Source of the DNA: Pinus tabuliformis
Lineage: Eukaryota; Streptophyta; Pinopsida; Pinales; Pinaceae
Direction: 5' to 3'
Assembly (NCBI GenBank): GCA_031772625.1
Contig: CM062816.1
Location: forward strand, 1,671,492,012-1,671,556,011
DNA: 64,000 nucleotides
A program made the translations under genes and the position numbers. The stretch's first letter is position 1. Every line of letters begins with the position of its first letter. Positions 43,682 to 54,625 of the stretch are shown here, one piece after another. The notes beneath the pieces were generated by a model. That model saw only the letters and a list, made by a program, of their open reading frames with translations, ran no database searches and was not told where the DNA came from.

Positions 43682-46600
43682 ATGCCCCGAGGAAAGAAAA
43701 TGCAAACACCTAGTAAGGAACCTGAAAGCTCTAGCATGAATCATGAAGAAGAGGAAGAAATGCTACATGATATATCAAAATTACAAGAACAAGTGCAACA
43801 AATGTCACACTCACAAAAGCTAACAGAAGCTAAGATAAGTGGCGTGGAATCTAAGATAAATGGCGTGGAATCTAAGATAAAGGGCATGGAAGCTAAGATG
43901 GATGATTCGAAGACAGATTTGAAGAGAGACATGGCAGATTTGAAGATAGATTTGAAGACAGACATGGAAGAATTGAAGAAGTTGCTACAAGAAAGGGTCA
44001 CTAATGGTGAAAAGGTAGTAAAGGAAACTCATGATGAGAACAAAAGAAATGTTAATCATGATTCCATAGACGCTAATGTTGGATCGAAGAATCACCATAT
44101 TCCAAAAATCGATATGAGGAAGTTTGATGGCAAGGATCCCGCCACATGGATATTACAGATGGAGCAATTCTTCGATCTCAATAATGTGCAAAACGCACAA
44201 AAGGTACGTATGGCAACTGTATATTTGGAACCAAATCAGTTTGTATGGTATCAATGGCTTTGCTCTCGTAAACAATTTATCACTTGGGCAATTTTTACGG
44301 AAGAATTGATAGCACATTATGAAGATACAAAAAGCAACACTTTTTTTAGCCAATTGATAAGTCTCAAACAAAAGGGTTCAGTAATGGAGCACATTGAGGA
44401 GTTCCAAAAATTGAACATAAGGGTAAAAGATATTCCAGAGGAGCATAGGATTGATGTGTTCATAGGGTCTTTAAAGGATAATATCCAACATGATGTTCAC
44501 CTTTGGGAACCTGATTCATTAGAGAAGGCATTCAGGTTAGCAAGAAAAATGGAAAGCAAAATTATGGCAACCAGGAAGCATACCACTCACAACTATAAAG
44601 ACGGAAGTGTTGTTGCACCTAGTCTTCCACAACCTATAAGGTTGACACCACAACAATTGGAAGAAAAAAGAGCAAAAGGGCTTTGTTACAGTTGTGATAG
44701 CAAATACACTAAAGGTCATAAGTGTGCTGAGAAGAAATTATTCTACATAGATTGTGAAGAGGAAGAAGAAAAGGAGCAAGAAAGGTCAAAAGAAGAAGAT
44801 ATACTCCAGGAACAAAGCCTAGATGAAGAAAAAATAAATCCGACCATATCTTGTAATGCATTGGCGGGAATTACCACTCCTCAAACCATCAAGATAGAAG
44901 GACAAATCAAGAAGAAAAAGGTAATAGTGTTGATTGATTCAGGAAGCACCCACAATTTTATTCATTGTAGGGTAGCAAAAGAATTGAATTGCTTCCTATA
45001 TCCAGCACCAGAGTGTCAAGTGATGATTGCAAATGGAGGAACAATAAATTGCTCTGGAAAGTGCCATAATATCAAGCTATCCATGGGAGAATATGTATTG
45101 ACTAGCCCAATGCTTTCCATTCCAATGGGAGGTGCGGATGTTGTACTAGGAGTCCAATGGCTACAATCCTTGGGTACAATAGCTTTTAATTTTCAAGAAC
45201 TTTTCATCAAATTTTCTACGGAAGGAAAGGAAGTTGAATTAAGGGGTATTGCAGGGAAACCAGGAAAGATAATCAGCTCTCATGGTATGACAAAGCTTCT
45301 AAAAAAGGAGCAAAGAGGTGTAATTGCACAATTATGCTCGCTAGATGTTTCCACATTGGAATCATCTATTTCTCCAGATCTCCAAAAAGTCCTGGACAAT
45401 CATTCCAAGGTATTTGAGACTCCCAAGGGTCTCCCACCTATGCGTGATCATGATCATGCTATTCATCTGATTCAAGGAAGTGTTCCTCCAAACATCAGGC
45501 CGTACAGATATCCCTATGTCCAAAAAAGTGAAATTGAACGTATGGTTGCAGAAATGCTAGAGGCTGGTATAATTCAACCGAGTCAAAGTTCTTTCTCAGC
45601 TCCAGTAGTATTGGTGCACAAGAAGGATGGATCATGGCGCATGTGTCCGGATTATAGGGAGCTCAACAAGCTCACTATTAAAGATAAGTTCCCCATTCCT
45701 GTTATTGATGAATTACTGGATGAATTGCATGGATCAATTTACTTCACCAAGTTGGATCTTCGTTCGGGATATCATCAAATCAGAATGAAGATTGAAGACA
45801 TTCCGAAAACGGCATTTAGAACTCATGAGGGTCATTATGAATTTTTGGTCATGCCTTTTGGCCTTACCAATGCACCTTCAACATTTCAAGGTTTGATGAA
45901 TTCAATTTTCAAACCATTCCTTAGAAAATTTGTGTTAGTATTTTTTGATGATATACTAATCTACAACAAGTCTTGGAAGGATCATGTTGAACATGTTGAC
46001 AGGGTGCTACAACTATTGGAGGAGAAACAATTATATGCAAAAAGATCCAAATGTTTCTTTGGAGTCCAGGAGGTGGAATATTTGGGTCATATTGTATCTC
46101 ATGAAGGAGTTAAGGTAGACCCTAGCAAAATTAAAGCCATTAAGGAATGGAAAATCCCCACATCCATAAAGCATCTGCGAGGATTTCTTGGGTTGACAGG
46201 GTATTATCGCAAGTTTGTTAAGAATTATGGGAGAATAGCAGCACCTCTAACAACATTATTGAAGAAAGATTCATTTTCATGGACTCCGGAAGCAACAAAG
46301 GCCTTTGAACATCTTAAAGAGGCAATGTGCCAAGCACCGGTCTTAGCTACACCGGACTTCACAAAAACCTTTATTGTGGAATGTGATGCTTCAGGAAATG
46401 GAATTGGTGCTGTTCTAATGCAAGATGAAAGACCCATTGCTTTTGAAAGTCGTCCAATCAAGGGAAAGTTTTTAAGCAAAGCTATTTATGAGAAGGAAAT
46501 GTTGGCAATACTCCATGCACTTAAGAAATGGCGACCCTACCTAATGGGAAGACACTTCAAGGTAAAAACGGATCATGATAGCCTTAAATACTTCTTAGAA

Positions 46601-48196
46601 CAAAGATTATCCTCTGAAGAGCAACAAAAGTGGGTCACAAAGATGTTGGGTTATGACTTTGAAATCATCTACAAAAAAGGGAAGCAAAATGTGGTGGCAG
46701 ATGCACTCTCAAGAAAGGATGAGGATGTGGAAGCATTGTTGTGTGCCATTTCTATTATCCAACCAGATTGGATAAATGAAGCAAGGGAGGAATGGAAGAA
46801 TGACGAAGAAGTGTGGGCACTTATTCGAAAGCTACAACAAGATTCCAGTACTTCTGATACATTTAGCTGGCAAAATGATTCGTTATGGTACAAAGATCGC
46901 TTATACCTCTGTAAGAATTCCCAGCTAAAACAAAAGATTCTTATGGAATTGCACACTTCTCCCTTAGGAGGGCACTCAGGATTTTTAAAAACTTACCACA
47001 GGGTTAAGAAGGAATTTTTTTGGGATGGCCTTAAATCAGATATTCAAAAGTTTGTGGCGGAATGTTTGTTTTGCCAGCAAAATAAAGTTGAAACAATGAA
47101 GACACCGGGTCTATTACAACCTTTATCCATTCCAAGCCAACATTGGGAGGAGGTTTCAATGGATTTTATCACAGGTTTACCCAAGTCTGAGGGAAAGAGT
47201 GTCATCATGGTGGTAGTTGACAGACTTACCAAGTATGCACACTTTTGTGCATTATCACATCCATTTAAAGCCAGTACAATTTCTACTGCATTTATGGAAA
47301 CAATTCAAAAGCTACATGGAAACCCAAAGATTATTGTAAGTGACAGAGATCCCATTTTCACTGGAAATTTTTGGACAGAATTATTTTCTTGTCTTGGTAC
47401 TCAGTTAGCTCATAGCTCATCTTATCATCCTCAATCTGATGGGCAAACTGACATAGTAAACAAATGTTTGGAAGGATATCTTCGTTGCTTTGTATCTGAT
47501 AAACAGACACAATGGGTCAAATGGTTGCCTCTGGCTGAATGGTGGTATAACACTTCCTTCCATACAGCAACAAAAATGACCTCATTTATGGCACTTTATG
47601 GGTATCAACCACCATCCATCACATCATATTTAAGAGAAAATTCTAAGGTTCAGGCAGTGGAACATCACATCGAACATCAACAACAAGTCCTCCAACTCTT
47701 AAAGGATAACCTCGTGTTGGCACAAAATAGAATGAAACAACAGGCAGATCAACATCGCAGTGAAAGAAGTTTTGATGTAGGTGATTGGGTATTCCTACGG
47801 CTACAACCATATAAGCAAATGTCCCTAAAGCAAGCTAAGAAGGATAATAAATTATCACCAAAGTATTATGGTCCGTACAAGGTGTTGCAAAAGATTGGTA
47901 CTATGGCATACAAATTGGAGCTTCCTGCAGCTTCTCGATTGCACCCAGTTTTCCATGTTTCATGTTTAAAGAAGGTTATAGGTGACAAGCTCCCAATTCA
48001 AACAATATTGCCAGAACTTGACGAGGAAGGAAAAATTATATTGGAACTGGAAGCAGTCACAGAAACAAGAACTCGACAGCTACGAAATCGATCAATTTCA
48101 GAGTATCTTATCAAGTGGAAGAACTTATCCGCTGAAGATTCCACATGGGAGGATGAGAATTTTATGCAGAAGTATCCAGAACTACCCAAGCGTTGA
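43682..48196 (+). CDS. Element F gag-pol polyprotein (1504 aa)
   Basis: Single open frame. Residues 1-125 are charged with three [13 protein letters not shown] heptad repeats, probably coiled coil. The gag core follows at about 135-310 ([20 protein letters not shown]). A zinc finger [14 protein letters not shown] starts at C335. Protease has [11 protein letters not shown] with Asp419. RT has [45 protein letters not shown] and VFFDDILIY with Asp756-757. RNase H has [14 protein letters not shown] with Asp902. Integrase has an HHCC domain (His1091 to Cys1128), Asp1161 (SMDFITGLP) and Asp1221 (IVSDRDPIF). The position 36 residues on, normally Glu in GQTExVN, is Asp1257. The C-terminus ([20 protein letters not shown]) is a chromodomain, placing it among plant chromoviruses; such domains steer integration towards marked chromatin. 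The start is the first ATG with downstream homology. Gag and pol share one frame, so no frameshift is needed. Confidence 0.97.
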   Translation: MPRGKKMQTPSKEPESSSMNHEEEEEMLHDISKLQEQVQQMSHSQKLTEAKISGVESKINGVESKIKGMEAKMDDSKTDLKRDMADLKIDLKTDMEELKKLLQERVTNGEKVVKETHDENKRNVNHDSIDANVGSKNHHIPKIDMRKFDGKDPATWILQMEQFFDLNNVQNAQKVRMATVYLEPNQFVWYQWLCSRKQFITWAIFTEELIAHYEDTKSNTFFSQLISLKQKGSVMEHIEEFQKLNIRVKDIPEEHRIDVFIGSLKDNIQHDVHLWEPDSLEKAFRLARKMESKIMATRKHTTHNYKDGSVVAPSLPQPIRLTPQQLEEKRAKGLCYSCDSKYTKGHKCAEKKLFYIDCEEEEEKEQERSKEEDILQEQSLDEEKINPTISCNALAGITTPQTIKIEGQIKKKKVIVLIDSGSTHNFIHCRVAKELNCFLYPAPECQVMIANGGTINCSGKCHNIKLSMGEYVLTSPMLSIPMGGADVVLGVQWLQSLGTIAFNFQELFIKFSTEGKEVELRGIAGKPGKIISSHGMTKLLKKEQRGVIAQLCSLDVSTLESSISPDLQKVLDNHSKVFETPKGLPPMRDHDHAIHLIQGSVPPNIRPYRYPYVQKSEIERMVAEMLEAGIIQPSQSSFSAPVVLVHKKDGSWRMCPDYRELNKLTIKDKFPIPVIDELLDELHGSIYFTKLDLRSGYHQIRMKIEDIPKTAFRTHEGHYEFLVMPFGLTNAPSTFQGLMNSIFKPFLRKFVLVFFDDILIYNKSWKDHVEHVDRVLQLLEEKQLYAKRSKCFFGVQEVEYLGHIVSHEGVKVDPSKIKAIKEWKIPTSIKHLRGFLGLTGYYRKFVKNYGRIAAPLTTLLKKDSFSWTPEATKAFEHLKEAMCQAPVLATPDFTKTFIVECDASGNGIGAVLMQDERPIAFESRPIKGKFLSKAIYEKEMLAILHALKKWRPYLMGRHFKVKTDHDSLKYFLEQRLSSEEQQKWVTKMLGYDFEIIYKKGKQNVVADALSRKDEDVEALLCAISIIQPDWINEAREEWKNDEEVWALIRKLQQDSSTSDTFSWQNDSLWYKDRLYLCKNSQLKQKILMELHTSPLGGHSGFLKTYHRVKKEFFWDGLKSDIQKFVAECLFCQQNKVETMKTPGLLQPLSIPSQHWEEVSMDFITGLPKSEGKSVIMVVVDRLTKYAHFCALSHPFKASTISTAFMETIQKLHGNPKIIVSDRDPIFTGNFWTELFSCLGTQLAHSSSYHPQSDGQTDIVNKCLEGYLRCFVSDKQTQWVKWLPLAEWWYNTSFHTATKMTSFMALYGYQPPSITSYLRENSKVQAVEHHIEHQQQVLQLLKDNLVLAQNRMKQQADQHRSERSFDVGDWVFLRLQPYKQMSLKQAKKDNKLSPKYYGPYKVLQKIGTMAYKLELPAASRLHPVFHVSCLKKVIGDKLPIQTILPELDEEGKIILELEAVTETRTRQLRNRSISEYLIKWKNLSAEDSTWEDENFMQKYPELPKR

Positions 48197-48206
48197 GGAC
48201 AACACT

Positions 48207-48225
48207 TTTTTGAAGGAGAGGGGCA
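48207..48225 (+). other. Element F polypurine tract
   Basis: GAAGGAGAGGGGCA directly before the 3' LTR. Confidence 0.85.
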
Positions 48226-48558
48226 TGTTGGGTCCCTATAATACTAGTGATTACCCCATTACTATTGTAGTTATACCCCTTATTTATATTGTTGTGCCCC
48301 TATTACCCCCATATTGTTATTTCTGTGCCCCATAGAATCTCTCTATTGTTATTTTTGTGGCTTTATATTATTATTGTTAGGTCGGCTGGATTATATTGTG
48401 ACTCCTTAGACTCCTATATATAGAAAGGAGGTTTTGTCATTTGTATCATCCAAGAATTGTTCATTTATGTAATGTAAAGGAGGTTGCCCCCTCGAAGAGG
48501 CTGAATTCTAAGGCGTTGATCTATCTTTTCTATCTTTTCTTGAGCTGGTTTCATAACA
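48226..48558 (+). repeat. Element F 3' LTR
   Basis: 333 bp; pair of 42684-43016. Followed by CAGTT at 48559-48563. Confidence 0.96.
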
Positions 48559-48563
48559 CAGTT

Positions 48564-49927
48564 CATATTCCTTATCAAATTAAATAACATTTAAAATATC
48601 CTTTTAATAAAAACAAACATTCACTTAATAATCTTCGTGAAAATTTATGTAACTTGGGGGTGTTATAGATAACTCTTTGGTGAAAATTGATTTATACTAG
48701 ATATATATTTTAAATTTCATTTTTGAAAGCATTAATGGATACAATATCTTGAAAATCTCCTTGGACACTCACATTGTATAAAATACACAACTCAAATTTG
48801 CAATTCCAACAAATATTTGATAGAAATTAAAAACAATTCACAAAAAATAAAATAAAAATATTGATATTACTTGAAATGTTTAAAATGTTTTAACCATAAA
48901 AAATTATTTTTGTTGCATTGCTTTATATAACATATACATATATGCATAGTTGACATTGAAATATTTTACTTATAGACCACATTCTTTATTTTAAAATGTT
49001 ATATTTATTTAATTTATTAATATATTTTCAAATACACATTAATATTATTTAATATTTTATAGTGAAATATTCTATTTTTGATCCAAATTGAATATTTTTA
49101 TTAGTAATAATATTTTTTAAATGATACATATATCAATTTTATATTATTACTTGAATCAATTACACATCTTTTTGAATTATTTTTCATTGCGGTCGTCAAA
49201 ACAAGCACACACACATAGATACATTCGTACTATATATATGAAACATATGAGCTAATATGGATGCTTAAATAGTTTATTTGAGTTTTTGAAATATTTATAA
49301 AGAAAATATAAGAATTTTTGTCTTTATTTTTATTTTTTAATTACTTTATAATTGACATAAATATGTGAGTTAAGATAGACACTCAAATATTTTATTTTTA
49401 AGAGTGAAAGTAAAATATTTTTACAACATCTCCTTACACAATTGCACAATTAACAATAAACCTAGCTAGTGGAGGGAAATCAAAATTACTGATGTTTTAT
49501 AATGATTTCAAATAAAACTACCATATATTTGTATTCATTTCCGTCTTATTTTCATTAAAACTAACGAAAAATGTATATTAATTTCCTTCTTCTTCTTTTT
49601 TTTTTAGTGGAAATTTCTTTTAAATTTAGAGTATATTTTTCATGTTGAGCACGGAGGGAAAAACACATGTTCTTGGTACATGTTGAGCATGACAGGAAAC
49701 ACACATGTCCTTAGTACTGGGATCTAAAATGCGCCTCTCACTCTTCCATTTTAAACTATCACATAAATAATTTAATTTGGATTTAAAGAATATATGGAAT
49801 ACCTTATTTTGTAAATTGGTGATAAAGATTCACACTAATTGAGTGTTAGAAAAATAGAGCATATTTCATGCCAAATCACTAGTACAATGAATGGATAGAA
49901 ATATTATGTGATTTTGGAGTTGATGGA
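48564..49927. other. very AT-rich DNA, no gene
   Basis: A 40-base duplication (CATGTTGAGCA...ACACATGT) lies near 49640-49715. A minus-strand copy of the GGAGATGTTGTAA motif is near 49421-49433. No coding region. Confidence 0.5.
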
Positions 49928-51129
49928 AGTATATTTAGGTATACATGCTCTAAATACTACCCTCATGAATTGAACTACCAACTATATTCTTCATTGTTGT
50001 GATACATTCTGGTCATGTTCAACATTGATATAGATCACTTGGGAAACATCCCCAAAGGAGGTTGCACTTGTCATCCTGATAACATGTAGCTTTAGTTAAG
50101 ATGGAATCCACAAGGATGTCATACCTCTAAACATTTCGTAATTTAACACATGCTATACTTTAGAAAAACAAGGCATATTCCCCAAAAAGGATGCACAGAT
50201 CAACTCAACTATATTTGTTGTATCACCCATATAATAAGCACTTGTATATTTCTAACACACATTCGCTACAAATTTGTTCCTATTTCTTGACATATGTGCA
50301 TCATGAGTTGACTTATTTAGTTTCTAAAAATATACAAATAAGCTAGACTAATAAAGAATGACACTTTTACTTTAGGCTTTTCTAAAATTGATTCCTCTTG
50401 TTATTATTATTATTTATATTAATCACTATTCCTAGTGAGTATGTTTAACCTCAAGTAGGATCTGTGGGTTGAGCAGTGCAAAATTTGCATCACTTCGTAT
50501 CTATTGCTGCTTCAGGATTTTGCATCACACGTTGATTTGGAAATTATCCAATGTTTAATTTTGTAACTCATTGGATTAGGTTTGTGTTTTTTCAATGTTG
50601 GTTTTTTTTTTTTTTTGTGCTAGTCAAAACTAAAATATACTTTTGATCTTGAGGTTAGGTTTGACATAAATTTTAAAATAAATTAAAATTATTTGAAAAA
50701 ATAAGAATGATTATAAACAACATTAAATGTTATTTTCATAAACTTAATAAAAATTTATGATCACTATAACCCACATGATTTTTTCTAGCATGATATACCT
50801 TTCTCTAACATGATGTAATTTTTATTTATCCTCTCGATGTTAGATTTTTTTCAATATACAAAATGTACATAGATATATTCACTATGTGCACATGAACTAG
50901 TATTTGGGGCACAAGGTAGGATACTTTGTGAAATACTAGATGATCGAGGTTCCACTCTATCAATTGAATGGCGAGTATTTGGTGGTGGAGGATCAACAAC
51001 TCTATTTAATTGCATAGGGGTGGGGGGTGAGGGAGGGGGGACTGCTAATCACTGACATCAACAAAGAGGGATGGTTTGTAATCATGATTCAACTCTCTTA
51101 TTGCATTGGAACGTGGTTTTTCCCTCTTT
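49928..51129 (+). repeat. 1.2-kb duplicated segment, left copy
   Basis: Aligns in direct orientation with 59187-60384, roughly 95% identical by eye, beginning AGTATATTTAGGTATACATG and ending TTTTTCCCTCT. No recognised coding content; a G-rich run is near 51026. Its right edge coincides with the start of the pararetrovirus-like segment. Confidence 0.88.
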
Positions 51130-51426
51130 AGCAGAATTTAAAACACGACTAGATGCTGATGAAAACATATCCCTAAGGGGATTATCATGAACAAATGATT
51201 CTTTCTCTTCTATTTCGCGGAAAGAAATAGAATTTCTGTAAGGCTCCATTTAGATTTTGAGTATTTCTGAGTACTAACCTGAACCAAGCACTTTGGATCT
51301 GATACAAATTTTACGCAGGGGCTTCAACGAAGCTTGCAACATCAACACAGCTGCTAGGCCTCGCTGAGTCTCTTCTCTGCTTTTTCCACTTATTCTGATT
51401 TACATGAACCCATACATGAACCTACT
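51130..51426 (-). repeat. pararetrovirus-like terminal repeat, left copy
   Basis: 297 bp, partner of 53581-53877. Its primer site (51295-51307, minus-strand TTGTATCAGATCC) is mutated. The movement-protein start codon is at 51247-51249, reading out into the left flank, where the frame is lost. Confidence 0.85.
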
Positions 51427-52785
51427 AGCACATTTCTCACTCTGTCGACCTCTTTAGATAATTCTTCTTTCTGTGAATCTATAGTTTCTTTGGGAAGAAA
51501 GAATGGAAATCTGTCCACTGGTTTGACAGGGTCTTGTATCTTTACACTTCTTTTGTGCAAAAAGGAATTTGGAACTGGTTTGTCTATTTTTGATACCGAT
51601 ATCTTTTCTACTTTTCCTGCTAGTTCACTTATTATTCCCTTAGTAGAATCAAATTGTTCTACCATTCTTTCTCCTACTTCTTCTATCTTGTTCAAAGACT
51701 CTCTAGTGTATCCTTTAACAACTGAAAATGTATATTGTACATCATTAAAAATTTTATTCACATCATTCAAAGAAACTTGCAAATTGATCTTTAACCTCTG
51801 CAGATTTTATCACATTCATTTCCAAACCCTTAATGGCTGTGTTTGTCCAGTTTAGCTGTTCACTGGCCTTTTGTATTCTGCCATCTATTCCCAAGGCATT
51901 ATCATCTTTTAATACTATAGGAATGGCCTTTGCAAAATTTTGACCTTCTCCTAAGACAATACCTTTATAAGGAGGGAAAGTGGTTACTGTCTCAACCTTA
52001 CTACCATCTAAGGCTGACCATGAGTGAAGTGATGAAGTAGAGGCCTTATCACCTGCCAGCATAAAACCTTTTGTATGTCTCATGTTTTTCCAGGAATAGA
52101 AAGATTTCTAAGAATTTGTTTCTTCCATATACTTTTTCCATTCTTGAGAAAATTTAACCTTTTCTTTAATAGTATGAGTAAGACCAAAAGATTCAGCTTC
52201 TGGATAAGTGAGAAGATCCCAATTTAGCATGGCTTTCATCCATGCACTTCCAATTTTATGCATGGGACAACCATCCATTAATGTAAAATTTTTTGCATTT
52301 CCATGACGACTGGTTTTTTATAATCTTTTGGGATTGGGCCAAATCTTGAATCAGGGATAAGACCATTTGCTTGTTCTAGAAATCCAAGCCCATATCTAGG
52401 CTTTGCTAGCCTCATGGTACTGAAGATTACTGTCAGCCTTGGATCTTCATTTTCCAAGGTAGTGATTTCATGCATCATCAAGATGTGTTCAGCTTCATGG
52501 GGGAATGGTATGTCTGAACACTTTGGATTAGGAGAAGGATTTATAGAAGTGGTAGGTGGAGCTTCTCCTGTCCTAAGATTATGATTTTCATGTATGAAAA
52601 TATCAGCAAGATGACTGAGATTAACAGGGCACTGACACTTTGGACATTTGACCTCTAGAGAGGAAAAATTTACTAATTGTGCAAATTTCGAATAATGAGA
52701 TGTGTTTACAGGAGTTTGAACTAGAACTGGAGCAAGCTGTATCTACAAACTCAGGGTCTCTGTATAATGGTGATCTTCTGCACAT
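51390..52785 (-). pseudogene. region downstream of the movement protein: zinc-finger-like and coiled-coil reading, unknown
   Basis: A continuous but broken protein signal follows the movement protein. Near 52690-52620 the minus strand gives VKCPKCQCPVNLSHLADIFI, then HENH, a Cys/His cluster that could bind zinc. Frames at 52278-52481 (PRYGLGFLEQANGLIP), 51763-52250 (with a TAG near 52110) and 51390-51782 follow. The last is 130 codons, helical and charged (SLNKIEEVGERMVEQFDSTK), and ends VGSCMGSCKSE inside the terminal repeat. The pieces join through frameshifts near 52270 and 51775. I recognise no coat protein or enzyme motif. It may be the C-terminal part of one polyprotein starting with the movement protein. 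Confidence 0.6.
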
Positions 52786-53700
52786 CTAGTCGATTCTTTT
52801 TCTATCTATGGTTGACCTTCTAGGGAATGAAAAAACAACAGAAGATGATTCTTCTTGGATGTCTGCAGAAGTTATTTTCTTTATGGCAGGAGGCTTTGGA
52901 TTAGATACCATCCAGTGTTCTGGGAAATTAAGATCTTCCCACCTTATAGTTTGGTGTTCAATCTTTTGCTTTTGAGAATCTGTCAACTCCACTACACTTG
53001 CTTTTGACTCTTTGCTGGGGGCATCTAAGACTGCAAGATAAAGAGTGTTTGTATGACGTAAGCAGTCTCTAGTTTGTATGGCAATATTATGTCTCTTTTT
53101 GTCCATATCAAATCCAGTTGTCTCAATTTGTAACTGAAGAATATTTTCAATTGTTTCATCGAAAACATATACAGAGAAATTAGGATAACATTCGAAATAG
53201 ACAGGGCCATTGGACAAAGGAGCTACAATCCCACCTATTAATGAGTCAGTGTATTTGTTATGGGTCAGATCTTGAACAGTGGCTAAGACAAATGTGTTTA
53301 GACCCTGATGCGTTAAAGCATGTATACCAATGCGGATGCATCCTAGATGAAGATACTGAGCTTTTAATCTTTTTGCCTTGGCCTGGAGTTGTTTGGAATT
53401 TAAAAGAGGAATGGATTGTACACAGTTGGAATTCTCTTGAATTTGACTTATAGATTCCTTAATAGAAATTTTAGTTGTGGCTTTCAAATGAAAAGCAGAT
53501 AAGTTCGAGTAAACTTCAGATGCATTTATTCTAGGTAGCTGCCATCTAGCAAAGGGCTATGTTTCTTCATATTCTAATTCAGCAGAATTTAAAACAGGGC
53601 TAGATGATGATGAAAACATATCCCTAAGGGGATTATCATGAACAGATGATTCTTTCTCTTCTATTTTGCGGAAAGAAATAGATTTTCTGTAAGGCTCCAT
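52786..53700 (-). pseudogene. Caulimovirid-type movement protein (30K superfamily), broken
   Basis: ATG at 53698-53700, 46 bases downstream of the primer site. An in-frame TAG at 53557-53559 (codon 48) interrupts it; the rest is open to the stop at 52786-52788 (305 codon positions). The core shows the movement protein pattern: YLHLGCIRIGIHALTHQGLN, then a variable stretch with DSLIGGIVAPLSNGPVYFEC, then YPNFSVYVFDE. In plant caulimovirids this protein modifies plasmodesmata for cell-to-cell movement. The first 40 codons are duplicated in the left terminal repeat. The tail is Ser/Pro-rich and basic. Confidence 0.82.
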
Positions 53701-53877
53701 TTAGATTTTGAGTATTTCTGATTACTAACCTGAACCAAATGCTTTGGCTCTGATACCAATTTTATGCTGGGGCTTCAACGAAGCTTGCAACAACAACACA
53801 GTTGCTAGGGCTTGTTGAGTCTCTTCTCTGCTTTTGCCACTTATTCTGATTTACAAGAACCCATACATGAACCTACT
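53581..53877 (-). repeat. pararetrovirus-like terminal repeat, right copy
   Basis: 297 bp with the intact primer site and the movement-protein start. It also contains the end of the last frame (VGSCMGSCKSE-type), which shows head-to-tail joining of the same unit. Confidence 0.85.
53746..53758 (-). other. pararetrovirus-like primer binding site
   Basis: Minus strand TGGTATCAGAGCC, a 13-base match to the 3' end of plant initiator Met-tRNA, as in Caulimoviridae. Confidence 0.88.
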
Positions 53878-54210
53878 CTATAATTGTCTCATGCAATAGG
53901 GATCGAAAACAAATGATCAGAGAACTCGAGTGTAGATGTGCGCAGCCGCCTACTCCATGACAATCAACAACGAGTTTCCATGTTATTAACTTCTTAGTGT
54001 GTATCAAGTCACTTCTTTCATTTGAGATTCATTTAGAATTATAAGTTTTACATGAATATGGGCTAACCAATAATGTTTTTTTCCTTTCTATCAATGTATT
54101 TAGATTTGAGCGAGCCCATTGACGTGTAAGTCTCTGGCGATCCGATGAAAACAAACTGTAAACGGTATCGAATGAAACATTATATTTTACATTTTCATAT
54201 GCTATAATTA
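53878..54210. other. right flank of the pararetrovirus-like segment
   Basis: No gene. CCTACTCCATGACAATCAAC near 53951 recurs near 56734 (CCTACCCCATGACAATCAAT), so this flank belongs to another dispersed repeat. It does not visibly continue the duplication that ends at 51129. Confidence 0.5.
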
Positions 54211-54366
54211 TTTATGTTTTAGCGATTTCATTTCATCTTGTTTACATTATAATGATTATATTTCATCTCATTTGCAGATTTACTGACATATTTATGTTTT
54301 AACGATTGCATTTCATCTAATTTACATTATAACGATTGTATTTCATCTCATTTGTAGATTTACTGA
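54211..54366. repeat. 79-bp tandem duplication
   Basis: TTATGTTTTAGCGATTTCAT...GCAGATTTACTGAC is repeated with minor changes (second copy from about 54291). A 22-base duplication (ACAACTAGGTTAAGGAACAA) follows at about 54582-54625. Confidence 0.8.
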
Positions 54367-54625
54367 CTGGTTGGATGAATGTCAAAAGGAAAAACAATCA
54401 AATTCGGAGTGATAGAAACGTGAAATCGAGATCATGTGTTAATATTTGTATATTATTTACTTATTTGAATCCATCTAATTGGAATTGGAATTGATAATCA
54501 TGGTTTCTTATGTAATTAGAATCATTAGAAGAAAACATTTGCATGCCATTCAAACCTCCATGATTGAGTTCCTTAACACAAAACAACTAGGTTAAGGAAC
54601 AAACAACTAGGTTAAGGAACAAGGA

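Larger units (their letters stand above)
42684..48558 (+). mobile_element. Element F: young, structurally complete Ty3/gypsy chromovirus-type retrotransposon
   Basis: Two 333-bp LTRs (42684-43016, 48226-48558) differ at only three sites. A perfect CAGTT target duplication flanks them (42679-42683, 48559-48563). Primer site, leader, one open gag-pol frame with a chromodomain-like C-terminus, and polypurine tract are all present. Total 5.9 kb. It is by far the youngest element in the window and the only one with an undamaged frame. Confidence 0.97.
51130..53877 (-). mobile_element. Endogenous pararetrovirus-like segment (Caulimoviridae-type), terminally redundant, RT-less
   Basis: A caulimovirid-type movement protein reading (52786-53700, minus strand) and a further frame lie between 297-bp direct repeats (51130-51426, 53581-53877) offset by 2451 bases. 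Each repeat holds the end of the last ORF, a short intergenic region with a Met-tRNA primer site, and the first 40 codons of the movement protein. The primer site is inside the repeat, unlike an LTR. This is what integration of slightly more than one turn of a circular genome gives. No coat protein, protease, RT or RNase H is visible. Either a larger genome was deleted before or after integration, or the unit was naturally small and used helper enzymes. Several stops and frameshifts show it is old and inactive. Confidence 0.75.

Noticed and set aside
51130..53877. Reading the 297-bp repeats as LTRs of a small LTR retrotransposon
   Set aside because: The Met-tRNA primer site and a coding start lie inside the repeats, and there are no TG...CA ends or adjacent target duplication. 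A terminally redundant circular genome explains the layout better.
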